This document shows, in pieces, positions 1-6,050 of a DNA stretch of 6,516 nucleotides (within the stretch, counting starts at the first letter, position 1; every line of letters starts with the position of its first letter). A model generated the notes under the pieces. It was given only the letters and a program-made list of their open reading frames with translations, was not told the origin of the DNA and searched no databases. The stretch comes from Betaproteobacteria bacterium (GTDB taxonomy: Bacteria > Pseudomonadota > Gammaproteobacteria > Burkholderiales > SG8-41): assembly GCA_021300125.1 (NCBI GenBank), contig JAJTHX010000345.1, forward strand, positions 1-6,516, in the 5' to 3' direction. Both the position numbers and the translations under genes were made by a program.

Positions 1-2264
1 ACCGCACCAAGCAGGCTGGCAGCGACGCGCCCGGGAAAAGTACTGCCGATGCGAGTCAGCACAGGCAGGCCGGCGATCAGGGCATCGCTGGCCGTGGTGT
101 GTGCGTTGTAGGGCCAGGTATCAAGAAACAGATCGGCGGCGCGCTGCCGGGCGAGATGGCGCGGGTAATCCACGCGTGGCGCGAACACCAGCCGCTCCGG
201 AGCAATGCCGGCGCGCGCGGCAGCGGCGCGCAGATTGCGGCCGGCGGCGGGATTGTCATCGACCAGCCACAGCACGCTCTGCGGCACGGCCGCAAGCACG
301 CGCATCCAGCAGGAAAAAGTCTCGGGCGTGATCTTGTAGCTGTTGTTAAAGCAGCAGAGCACCACGCCCGGCTCCGGTAAACCCAGATCGCCGCGGCTCA
401 AGGAGGGGCCGGCAGGCCGGCGGGTACTGTCGTTGACCTGGTAGCAGTGCGGCAGGTACAGCACCTGCTCGCTGAAGGCCGGGCGCTGATCCGGCGGAAT
501 CACAACAGCATCCGCGATCAGGTAATCCATGTAGCCAGTACCGGTTGTGCCGGGGTAGCCGAGATAGGTCACCTGCAACGGTGCGGCATGGTGGGCAAAA
601 ATGCCGAGCCGGCTGTCCTCGGTGTACCCCTTGAGGTCCACCGCAATATCGATACCCAGTTCTCGAGCCATTGCGGCAACCGCCTGGTCCTCCATTTCGC
701 GCACATCGATAAAGCGGTCGAAAGCCTTGAGCAGGCGCAACCGCATCGCATCCTCTCGCTCGGGGCCGAAGGAGAAGGCGATAATTTCAAAACGCTCACG
801 ATCATGCCGCTCGAACAGTTCAGCAGTCAGGTAAGCGGCGGCATGGTTATGGAAATCAGCGGAAAAATAACCGATACGCAGCCGTGTGCCTGGGGTGGGA
901 GCCCCAAAAACCACAGACGGCCCGGGCGGATAACGGTCTTTTACCCAAAGTTCGGCGGCGCGCCGGTTCAAGACTTCAGATTCACTCAGGGCCAGCACCT
1001 GGAAGGGAGTGGACACGCGCCGCCCCTCCTGCAACGCAGCGAACAGGCGGCTGGTGTGAGCACCCAGATCGTCCCAGTCGCAGATCTTCATCTTTGCATG
1101 AAGCCATTGTCCTAGCTGGTAATCCATGTCCGGCTGCAGGGCAAGCGCCCGATCAAAGGCGGCCAGAGCCTCCTCGTGACGGTTCAGTTCATGCAGCGCG
1201 ACACCCTTGTTCGCCCAGGCTTCAGCGTATTCTCCGCGCAGGTGCAGCGCCTGCTCAAACTCCTCGACCGCGGTCTCGTAGCGGCGCCGGTCATAACTGA
1301 CAAGGCCGCGCTGCAGCCAGGCATCGGCCAACGTGGGGTCGAGCCGAAGTGCCCTCTCGCAAACCTCGAGCGCTTCGTCGTGACGGCGCAGATCGCGAAG
1401 CACCGCTGCCTTGTTGGACCAGCCCAATGCGTATCCAGGCTGCATCGCCAGTGCACGGTCGTACGCGGCGACCGCTTCATCGTATCGGCGCAGCGAGCGC
1501 AGCGTGTTGCCGCGGTTGGACCAACCTTCGGCGTAACCGGGCTCGAACTCAAGCGCGCGGTCGTGGGATGCGAGCGCCTCGTCAAAACGTCCCAGTGCAT
1601 GCAGGGTGTTTGCCCGGTTCGACCAGCCCCGTGCGTAGCCGGCGTCAAGCGCGAGCGCGCGGTCATGCGCGGCCAGCGCTTCACCGAATCGGCGCAGCTC
1701 GTGAAGGGCATTACCCAGGTTTGACCAGAGTCCCGATGCCTGCGGCTGCAGTTCAAGGGCGTGGCGATGACAGTCCAGCGCCGCCTCGAATTCACGCAGT
1801 TCGTTCAGGATGGCGCCGAGATTGGCCAGCCACTCGAAACGTCCGGGCAAAGCCTGCAGCGCCCGGCGGTAGGCATCGGCAGCCTCGCGCAAGGCACCGC
1901 TGCGATCATGCAGAGCGGCCAGCAGCGCCCAGGCCTCGGGCTGGTTGCCGTCAAGGCGGAGCGTCCTGCGGACGGCTGCCAGCGCCGGAGCAATGTTGCC
2001 GCACTGTGCCTCGATCCGCGCGAGGTTGAGCCAACCCTCGGCGGCCAGTTCATCGAGCGCCACCGCGCGCCGCGCATGATCCAGCGCCGCACCCAGCTTG
2101 CCCATCCGTGCCCGGGTCGCCGCGAGATTGGTCAGAATCGAGGCCCGGTCGGGTACCAGCTGCAATGCCGCCAGGAAACGCGCCTCCGCCTCGGGCAGCG
2201 CATCACGGCCGAGCAGTTCGATGCCCTCGAAAAAAAGGGCTTTTGCAGCCTCCAGATCGCTCAT
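1..2264 (-). CDS. TPR-repeat GT41 glycosyltransferase (SPINDLY/O-GlcNAc transferase-like), C-terminus beyond window
   Basis: The minus-strand frame is open from the ATG at 2264-2262 to the window edge: 754 codons, no stop seen. Residues 7-380 form eleven consecutive 34-residue TPRs with Trp at repeat position 4 in most units. From about residue 460 the protein matches the GT41 catalytic domain (PF13844), which transfers a sugar, usually GlcNAc from UDP-GlcNAc, to Ser/Thr of proteins. Visible motifs are RIGYFSADFHNH (463-474), VDLKGYT, YLGYPGTTG, FNNSYKI, DLFLDTWPYN and HTTASD. By family knowledge, H474, K644, H703, H722-T723-T724 and D727 correspond to human OGT H498, K842, H901, H920-T921-T922 and D925. 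The 59- and 19-residue spacings K644-H703 and H703-H722 equal those in OGT, so the enzyme is probably active. No signal peptide is visible, so it should be cytoplasmic. No clear Shine-Dalgarno precedes the ATG. It lies 53 bases after the receptor gene and may be co-transcribed with it. The protein targets are unknown. Confidence 0.93.
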   Translation of the reverse strand, partial: MSDLEAAKALFFEGIELLGRDALPEAEARFLAALQLVPDRASILTNLAATRARMGKLGAALDHARRAVALDELAAEGWLNLARIEAQCGNIAPALAAVRRTLRLDGNQPEAWALLAALHDRSGALREAADAYRRALQALPGRFEWLANLGAILNELREFEAALDCHRHALELQPQASGLWSNLGNALHELRRFGEALAAHDRALALDAGYARGWSNRANTLHALGRFDEALASHDRALEFEPGYAEGWSNRGNTLRSLRRYDEAVAAYDRALAMQPGYALGWSNKAAVLRDLRRHDEALEVCERALRLDPTLADAWLQRGLVSYDRRRYETAVEEFEQALHLRGEYAEAWANKGVALHELNRHEEALAAFDRALALQPDMDYQLGQWLHAKMKICDWDDLGAHTSRLFAALQEGRRVSTPFQVLALSESEVLNRRAAELWVKDRYPPGPSVVFGAPTPGTRLRIGYFSADFHNHAAAYLTAELFERHDRERFEIIAFSFGPEREDAMRLRLLKAFDRFIDVREMEDQAVAAMARELGIDIAVDLKGYTEDSRLGIFAHHAAPLQVTYLGYPGTTGTGYMDYLIADAVVIPPDQRPAFSEQVLYLPHCYQVNDSTRRPAGPSLSRGDLGLPEPGVVLCCFNNSYKITPETFSCWMRVLAAVPQSVLWLVDDNPAAGRNLRAAAARAGIAPERLVFAPRVDYPRHLARQRAADLFLDTWPYNAHTTASDALIAGLPVLTRIGSTFPGRVAASLLGA
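1329..1736 (-). repeat. Degenerate 102-bp tandem repeats encoding TPR units 6-9
   Basis: Four consecutive 102-base units encode TPRs 6-9 (residues 177-312). They share a G-W-S-N start, an R-R/F-D-E-A core and a D-R-A-L helix B. TPRs 6, 7 and 8 are the most alike in both DNA and protein, which suggests recent unit duplication. The array lies inside the glycosyltransferase gene and is not a separate element. The full TPR block runs from 2246 down to 1125, with the outer units more diverged. Confidence 0.8.
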
Positions 2265-2317
2265 TGTCTGGTATCAGAGCCATCCGCAGCGATGGCACGA
2301 GGCAAACACGGCTGGAA
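2265..2317 (-). other. Short intergenic gap with a weak stem-loop
   Basis: This 53-base gap separates the exported ModA-like gene from the TPR glycosyltransferase. It holds a 6-bp stem, GCCATC at 2279-2284 and GATGGC at 2291-2296, around a 6-base loop. No T-tract follows on the minus strand, so it is not a convincing intrinsic terminator and read-through is plausible. No recognisable promoter or strong Shine-Dalgarno was found. Confidence 0.4.
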
Positions 2318-3058
2318 TTATTCGATCCCCGCCGCGACAAACAGCGGCTTGCCGACCGGACCGCCGAGGAACTTGACGAACTCCTGTGCCAGCGCCTTCT
2401 GCGTGCCGGCGCTCATCGGCACCGCGATGTACGGCGTATAGTTTTGGATCTCCGGCGGGAAGGGACCGGCGAGAATCAGGCCGCGCTCCTTCTCGAGCAG
2501 GATCTCGGTGATCGGGCCGAAGCCGACTTCGCGGCCCTTGCCCTGAAGCACATGTTTCATCACCTCGGCACCGGTGGTGTAGCGCGCCGACTTGCCCTGC
2601 ACCTTTTCAAAAAGGCCCCAGGTCTTGAGCAGGTTCTCGAAATAAAGCCCGGTGGTGGCGGTGTTGAACACGATGCTGTCGGCCTCAAGCACGGCTTTCT
2701 TGATGTCATCCACGGTGGCGATCGCCGGGCGCGGCGCGCCGGGCCGGATCGCGACGCCGGAACCGACGCGGCCGATGTCCACACCGCCCGCCTCGACGCG
2801 CCCCGACTCGGTGAACTGCTTGATCGCGTTGGGCGGTGCGATCACGACATCGAAGGTATCGCCGGCAGCGACGCGCTTGAGCATCTGCGGCGTGGTCTGG
2901 AAGGTAATGGTCACTTTATGCCCGGTCTGTCTCTCGAAAGCGGCGGCGGCAGCCTTGATGCCGGGCTCGACTGCGCCACCACTCATCACGGTCAGCTCGG
3001 CGGCCTGAGCCGTACCGGCGCACAGGATGGCCATCAACAGCAGGGGGCGAATGTTCAT
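2318..3058 (-). CDS. Exported ModA-like periplasmic solute-binding protein
   Basis: This 246-residue protein has a Sec signal peptide: Arg4, a hydrophobic stretch at about residues 5-17, and a predicted cut after Ala19 (AQA|AE). There is no lipobox, so it should be a soluble periplasmic receptor. The mature part begins LTVMSGGAVEPG and continues with FDVVIAP, GRVGSG, FNTATTGLY, GAEVM and VGFGPITE. This is the two-lobed fold of the molybdate-binding/SBP_bac_11 family (PF13531). Canonical ModA has an A-S-L segment for oxyanion contact after strand 1; here it is S-G-G, so molybdate should not be assumed. No modB or modC permease or ATPase gene is in the window. The start is supported by the signal peptide and an AGGGAG Shine-Dalgarno six bases upstream. 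It lies 18 bases after its signal-less homologue, pointing to one operon and to origin by duplication. The ligand is unknown. Confidence 0.88.
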   Translation of the reverse strand: MNIRPLLLMAILCAGTAQAAELTVMSGGAVEPGIKAAAAAFERQTGHKVTITFQTTPQMLKRVAAGDTFDVVIAPPNAIKQFTESGRVEAGGVDIGRVGSGVAIRPGAPRPAIATVDDIKKAVLEADSIVFNTATTGLYFENLLKTWGLFEKVQGKSARYTTGAEVMKHVLQGKGREVGFGPITEILLEKERGLILAGPFPPEIQNYTPYIAVPMSAGTQKALAQEFVKFLGGPVGKPLFVAAGIE

Positions 3059-3062
3059 GAAA

Positions 3063-3071
3063 CTCTCCCTC
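3063..3071 (-). promoter_or_regulatory. Ribosome binding site of the exported ModA-like gene
   Basis: The minus strand reads GAGGGAGAG just before the ATG at 3058. Its AGGGAG core (3070-3065) sits six bases from the start codon. It lies within the 18-base gap after the previous stop codon, so the two receptor genes are very likely translated from one mRNA. Confidence 0.7.
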
Positions 3072-3076
3072 AGGGT

Positions 3077-3772
3077 TCAGGAAATTCCGGTTTTTGCGAA
3101 CAGCGCCTTCACCTCGCTTGAGGCCAAAGCGCGGGCCAGTGCCGCCGCCTGCTGCGGCCGGGCGCTAGCTGCAGCCGCCGCAGCGTCGTAGGTGGTGATC
3201 TTGGCGGCCACTGGCGGCAGCGGCGCGGCGAGCTTGACGCGGCAACCCTTGTCCATCAGCACCATCGCCTCCGAGATCTGACCGAAGCCCAGCGCGCCGG
3301 TGCCGCCGGCCTCGACGCCGCGCATGACCTCGGAGCCGGTGCCGACCACGGCGATTTTCGGCGCCAGCGCTTCTGCCAGGCCCAGCCCGGCCAGCAGCTT
3401 CTCGATATAGACACCGGTGGAGGCACGGTTGTAGACGATCCGGGTCGCCCCGAGCAGGGCCGCGCGGAATGCCGGTTCGTCGGGCAGCGGCAGGTCCGGC
3501 GCATCGGCATGGATCACGATACCCATGCGGGAACTGCCGACGCGGCCGCGGGTGGCCGGATCAATCCGGCCGGCGGCGGCAAGTTCATCCATCACTGCCG
3601 GCGTGGCCACCACGACGTCAGCGGCTTCACCTTCGAGCATGCGCTGGAGAAGCCTGGGCACCGGCGTGAATTCGCATTCGACCTTGAGCCCGGCGCCCTC
3701 CCCGAACCGCTCCGCCACCATTGCCACGCCGCGCTTGACGGCGCCGCCGCTCAGTATCCTGATAGTCGTCAT
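3077..3772 (-). CDS. ModA-like solute-binding protein lacking a signal peptide
   Basis: This 231-residue protein aligns along its whole length with the exported ModA-like protein just downstream. Shared blocks are LSGGAVKRG, ADVVVATP, GRIDPATRGRVGSS, NRASTGVYIEKLL, GTGSEVMRG and GFGQISEAM (SBP_bac_11/ModA-like fold, PF13531). The oddity is the N-terminus: MTTIR leads straight into the first strand, with no hydrophobic export signal. Reading upstream in frame from the ATG gives no ATG, GTG or TTG before a TGA at 3835-3833, so no alternative start can supply one. It is therefore predicted to be cytoplasmic, unless a signal was lost by mutation. Its Shine-Dalgarno is weak: an AAGG about 13 bases from the ATG. 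It starts 60 bases after the Bug receptor stop and ends 18 bases before its homologue. It could be an intracellular sensor or carrier of the same ligand, or a non-exported remnant; the sequence does not decide. Confidence 0.82.
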   Translation of the reverse strand: MTTIRILSGGAVKRGVAMVAERFGEGAGLKVECEFTPVPRLLQRMLEGEAADVVVATPAVMDELAAAGRIDPATRGRVGSSRMGIVIHADAPDLPLPDEPAFRAALLGATRIVYNRASTGVYIEKLLAGLGLAEALAPKIAVVGTGSEVMRGVEAGGTGALGFGQISEAMVLMDKGCRVKLAAPLPPVAAKITTYDAAAAAASARPQQAAALARALASSEVKALFAKTGIS

Positions 3773-3832
3773 ATGGTTTGTTTTGCCTTGGTCGATGCCG
3801 GCGCAAAGGTGCGCCGGACCGGCGAATCCAAA

Positions 3833-4837
3833 TCAATCCGCCTTGGCGCCGGATTCCTTGATCACCCGGGCCCACTTCGGGATCTCGGCCTTGATATGGG
3901 CGGCGAACTGCTCGGCGCTGCCGCCGCGCACGATCGCACCCTGCGCCACCAGGAACTTGTTGACCTGCGGGTCCTTGAGCACCGCGTTGACCTCGCTGTT
4001 GAGCTTAACCAGCACCGCGCGCGGTGTATTGTTCACCGCAACCATGCCATGCCAGGTCGAGGCCTCAAAGCCGGGCACGCCGGACTCGGCGACGGTGGGG
4101 AGGTTGGGCATGGTGTCCATGCGCTCAAGGGTGGTCACCGCCAGCGGCCGCAGGCGGTTGGCGTCAATGTAGGCCTTCACCGACAGCGCCGTGGCGAAGA
4201 TCAGCTGGCTGCGTCCGGCGAGCACGTCGGTGATCGCCGGTGCGGCGCCCTTGAATGGGATATGCACCATGTCGGTCTTGGTCATGCTCTTGAACAGCTC
4301 CGCCGCAAGATGCGCCGCGGCGCCGCTGCCCGAGGAAGCATAGTTGACCTTGCCCGGACGGCTGCGCAGGAAAGTCACCAGTTCCTGCACGCTCCTCGCG
4401 GGCACGTCGGGGTGTACCACCAGGATGTTCGGCTGCGAGGCGACCCAGGTCACCGGCACCAGGTCCTTGGCCGGATTGAAGGTCATCTTCGGGTACAACG
4501 TGGCATTGGCGGCAAGAATCGCGTTGTTGGCGATCATGATGGTGTAACCGTCAGGAGGCGACTTGGCGACGATTTCTCCTGCGACATTACCGCCTGCGCC
4601 GGGCCGGTTGTCAAACACAAAAGGCTGGCCCAGCCGTTCGGACATCTTGCCGCCAATCAGGCGCGCCAGGATGTCGCTGGGACCCCCGGGTGAAAAGCCG
4701 ATGACCATGCGCACGGTCTTGGTCGGGTAATTGGTGGCCTGCGCTGCGGATTGAGCCGCAGTCTGAGCGACGGCCTGCCCGACCGGCGCAAGACCGCAGG
4801 CCGCGAGCAGCGCCGCGGCCAGTCTTCGAGTGATCAT
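3833..4837 (-). CDS. Bug/TctC-family periplasmic tricarboxylate-type solute receptor
   Basis: This 334-residue protein has a signal peptide of about 24 residues (Arg4-Arg5, a hydrophobic core, then AVA|Q) followed by an AAQ-rich linker. The mature domain shows Bug hallmarks: YPTKTVRMVIGFSPGG (37-52) with Asp55 and Arg59, NRPGAGG (77-83), PPDGYT (94-99), and later NYASSGSG, HIPFKGAAP, PTVAESGVPGFE and WHGM. The family (PF03401) comprises periplasmic Venus-flytrap receptors that bind carboxylates, such as citrate, other di- or tricarboxylates, or amino acids, often for a TctAB-type transporter. No tctA or tctB is present here, which is common for this expanded family. The start at 4837 is preferred over an in-frame ATG at 4900 because GGAGGAGAAC lies directly upstream and the signal peptide begins there. 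It is the first leftward gene, with a candidate promoter about 50 bases upstream. The ligand is not predictable. Confidence 0.93.
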   Translation of the reverse strand: MITRRLAAALLAACGLAPVGQAVAQTAAQSAAQATNYPTKTVRMVIGFSPGGPSDILARLIGGKMSERLGQPFVFDNRPGAGGNVAGEIVAKSPPDGYTIMIANNAILAANATLYPKMTFNPAKDLVPVTWVASQPNILVVHPDVPARSVQELVTFLRSRPGKVNYASSGSGAAAHLAAELFKSMTKTDMVHIPFKGAAPAITDVLAGRSQLIFATALSVKAYIDANRLRPLAVTTLERMDTMPNLPTVAESGVPGFEASTWHGMVAVNNTPRAVLVKLNSEVNAVLKDPQVNKFLVAQGAIVRGGSAEQFAAHIKAEIPKWARVIKESGAKAD

Positions 4838-4840
4838 CTT

Positions 4841-4850
4841 GTTCTCCTCC
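4841..4850 (-). promoter_or_regulatory. Strong ribosome binding site of the Bug receptor gene
   Basis: The minus strand carries GGAGGAGAAC ending three bases before the ATG at 4837. The GGAGG core is at 4850-4846. It fixes the start and rules out the longer reading from 4900. Confidence 0.8.
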
Positions 4851-4884
4851 GGAATCCGGCGCCGGGAGCGGCACCATCGCACCC

Positions 4885-4913
4885 AGCTTAACAACGGCAT
4901 CCGCCACTGACAA
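4885..4913 (-). promoter_or_regulatory. Candidate sigma-70 promoter for the leftward operon
   Basis: On the minus strand TTGTCA (4913-4908, 5/6 to the -35 consensus) is 17 bases from TAAGCT (4890-4885, 3/6 to the -10). A TG one base upstream makes the latter an extended -10. Transcription would begin near 4878, giving an untranslated leader of about 40 bases to the ATG at 4837. The placement is good but the -10 is weak. Confidence 0.42.
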
Positions 4914-4942
4914 TCGCGGCGCGCTGCGGTTGGGTGCCGCGA
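4914..4942. promoter_or_regulatory. Inverted repeat between divergent promoters, candidate operator
   Basis: TCGCGGC at 4914-4920 and GCCGCGA at 4936-4942 form a perfect 7-bp inverted repeat with a 15-base spacer. The half-site centres are 22 bases apart, about two helical turns, which suits a dimeric regulator on one DNA face. The left arm abuts the leftward -35 and the right arm lies just after the rightward candidate -35. No T-tract follows, so it is not a terminator. In GC-rich DNA such a repeat can occur by chance, and no regulator gene is in the window. Confidence 0.35.
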
Positions 4943-4958
4943 GGGGCGGTGCTATCCT
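4930..4958 (+). promoter_or_regulatory. Candidate promoter for the aldolase-amidohydrolase genes
   Basis: TTGGGT (4930-4935, 3/6) and TATCCT (4953-4958, 4/6) are separated by 17 bases. Transcription would start near 4965, leaving about 107 bases before the ATG at 5072. The match is weak, which would fit an activated promoter. The -35 overlaps the spacer of the inverted repeat at 4914-4942. Confidence 0.3.
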
Positions 4959-5058
4959 ATGACCCCGCATCACTGGACGAATCACTGCCCGACTGGCAGC
5001 GGGCTGCGGTGACGCGGCAAAACAGGCCCGGCCTGGACGGCCTACGGCACTTTTCTTC

Positions 5059-5063
5059 GAGGA
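5059..5063 (+). promoter_or_regulatory. Ribosome binding site of the aldolase gene
   Basis: GAGGA ends eight bases before the ATG at 5072. An in-frame ATG at 4934 has no such site, and the extra 46 residues it would add do not look like part of the family. Confidence 0.65.
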
Positions 5064-5071
5064 CAGCACTC

Positions 5072-6001
5072 ATGAGCAAGACTCCGCGCATCAAGGGCGT
5101 GCTCGCCCCGGTCGTGACCCCCTTCGACAAGGACCTCAATCCCGACACCGCGCGCTTCATCGCGCAATGCAAATGGCTGGTGTCGCAGGGCTCCGGCCTC
5201 GCCTGCTTCGGCACCAACAGCGAAGCCAACTCGCTGTCGGTGAACGAGCGCCTGGCGCTCCTCGACGCGCTGCTCGCCGCGGGCGTGGACCCGCAGCGCA
5301 TGATGCCCGGCACCGGCTGCTGCGCGCTGTCGGATTCGGTGAAACTCACCGAACACGCCGTGAAGGCCGGCTGCGCCGGCGTGCTGATGCTGCCGCCGTT
5401 CTATTACAAGGGCGTCAGCGACGAAGGCCTCTACCGCAACTTCTCCGAAATCGTGCAGCGCGTCGGCGACAGCCGGCTGCGCATCTACCTCTACCACATC
5501 CCCCCCGTCGCGGTGGTCGGCATCACGCCGAAGCTGGTTGAGCGCCTGCTGAAGCAGTATCCGGACACCATCGCCGGCATGAAGGACAGCTCGGGCGACT
5601 GGAACAACACCAAGACCTTCCTCGATGCGTTTGCCAAAAGCGGTTTTGATGTTTTTGCCGGCAGCGAATCCTGCCTGCTCGCCAACACGCGCAACGGCGG
5701 CGCGGGCTGCATCTCGGCCACCGCCAACGTCAACCCGGCGGCGATCGACAAGCTCTATCGCGAATGGAAAAACGCCGATGCCGACGCGCAGCAGAAAGCC
5801 CTCGATGTGGTACGCGGCACCTTCGGCAACAGCAAGTACGTGATGATCTCGGCGCTGAAAGCCGGCATCGCGCACTACAGCGGCGACGAGCAGTGGTGCA
5901 CCGTGCGCCCGCCGCTGGTGGAACTGAACAAGGAACAGCGCGCATCCCTCGCCGCGGAATGCAAGGCGATCGACTTCCAGATGCCTGGCCTGAAGGCTTG
6001 A
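5072..6001 (+). CDS. DHDPS/NAL-family class I (Schiff-base) aldolase/lyase, probably not DapA
   Basis: This 309-residue protein is a usual length for the dihydrodipicolinate synthase/N-acetylneuraminate lyase family (PF00701, TIM barrel). It opens with GVLAPVVTPFDKD and has GTNSEA (47-52), IYLYHIPPV (catalytic Tyr141) and AGMKDSSGD (Schiff-base Lys171). The last motif is followed by VFAGSE, a late-strand signature. The family forms a lysine Schiff base with pyruvate or a 2-keto acid and makes or breaks a C-C bond, or dehydrates sugar acids. Against E. coli DapA, Thr44 is kept as Thr48, but Thr45 is Asn49 and substrate-binding Arg138 is Val146. Genuine DapA function is therefore unlikely, and a catabolic keto-acid or sugar-acid activity is more plausible. 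It is probably cytoplasmic. The amidohydrolase follows 48 bases on in the same direction, suggesting one pathway. The start is set by GAGGA at 5059. The substrate is unresolved. Confidence 0.92.
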   Translation: MSKTPRIKGVLAPVVTPFDKDLNPDTARFIAQCKWLVSQGSGLACFGTNSEANSLSVNERLALLDALLAAGVDPQRMMPGTGCCALSDSVKLTEHAVKAGCAGVLMLPPFYYKGVSDEGLYRNFSEIVQRVGDSRLRIYLYHIPPVAVVGITPKLVERLLKQYPDTIAGMKDSSGDWNNTKTFLDAFAKSGFDVFAGSESCLLANTRNGGAGCISATANVNPAAIDKLYREWKNADADAQQKALDVVRGTFGNSKYVMISALKAGIAHYSGDEQWCTVRPPLVELNKEQRASLAAECKAIDFQMPGLKA

Positions 6002-6013
6002 CCACCCTCCGAC

Positions 6014-6050
6014 ATTAAAAAATTATTCAATAAATCAATAGTTTATAATA
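6014..6050 (+). promoter_or_regulatory. AT-rich island with a perfect TATAAT before the amidohydrolase gene
   Basis: Only 3 of these 37 bases are G or C, in an otherwise GC-rich window. It contains an imperfect dyad, TTATT-C-AATAA (6023-6033), and an exact TATAAT at 6044-6049 touching the ATG at 6050. No -35-like hexamer stands at 16-18 bases. A transcript from this -10 would start near 6056, inside the gene. It may be a regulator site, an unstructured translation-start region or a promoter. It does not form an intrinsic terminator for the aldolase. Confidence 0.35.

Noticed and set aside
447..1115. 222-codon plus-strand open frame
   Set aside because: It is antisense to the GT41 catalytic domain, whose motifs and active-site spacing are unambiguous.
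1184..1795. 203-codon minus-strand open frame
   Set aside because: It is out of frame with the TPR region of the glycosyltransferase. Its repetitive look only reflects the 102-bp repeat of the real gene.
2279..2296. Stem-loop as an intrinsic terminator before the glycosyltransferase gene
   Set aside because: The stem is only 6 bp and no T-tract follows on the minus strand.
2318..3058. Naming the exported receptor modA
   Set aside because: The oxyanion-contact A-S-L segment is S-G-G and no modB or modC is nearby, so molybdate specificity is not supported.
2108..3121. 337-codon plus-strand open frame
   Set aside because: It runs antisense through the exported ModA-like gene, which has a signal peptide, Shine-Dalgarno and family motifs. 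The frame itself resembles nothing.
3509..4693. 394-codon plus-strand open frame
   Set aside because: It is antisense to the Bug receptor and the signal-less receptor, has no family motifs and is rich in His, Arg and Gly. It is a shadow frame from high GC content.
4849..4859. Palindrome CCGGA-A-TCCGG beside the Bug receptor ribosome site
   Set aside because: A one-base loop cannot form an RNA hairpin without losing pairs, and an 11-base palindrome is readily found by chance in GC-rich DNA.
4838..4900. In-frame N-terminal extension of the Bug receptor
   Set aside because: It would add 21 Arg-rich residues before a good signal peptide, and the strong Shine-Dalgarno at 4841-4850 points to the ATG at 4837.
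4934..5071. In-frame N-terminal extension of the aldolase
   Set aside because: It has no Shine-Dalgarno, overlaps the candidate promoter and lies outside the family's usual N-terminus. GAGGA at 5059 supports the ATG at 5072.
5042..5875. 277-codon minus-strand open frame
   Set aside because: It is antisense to the aldolase and has no recognisable domain.
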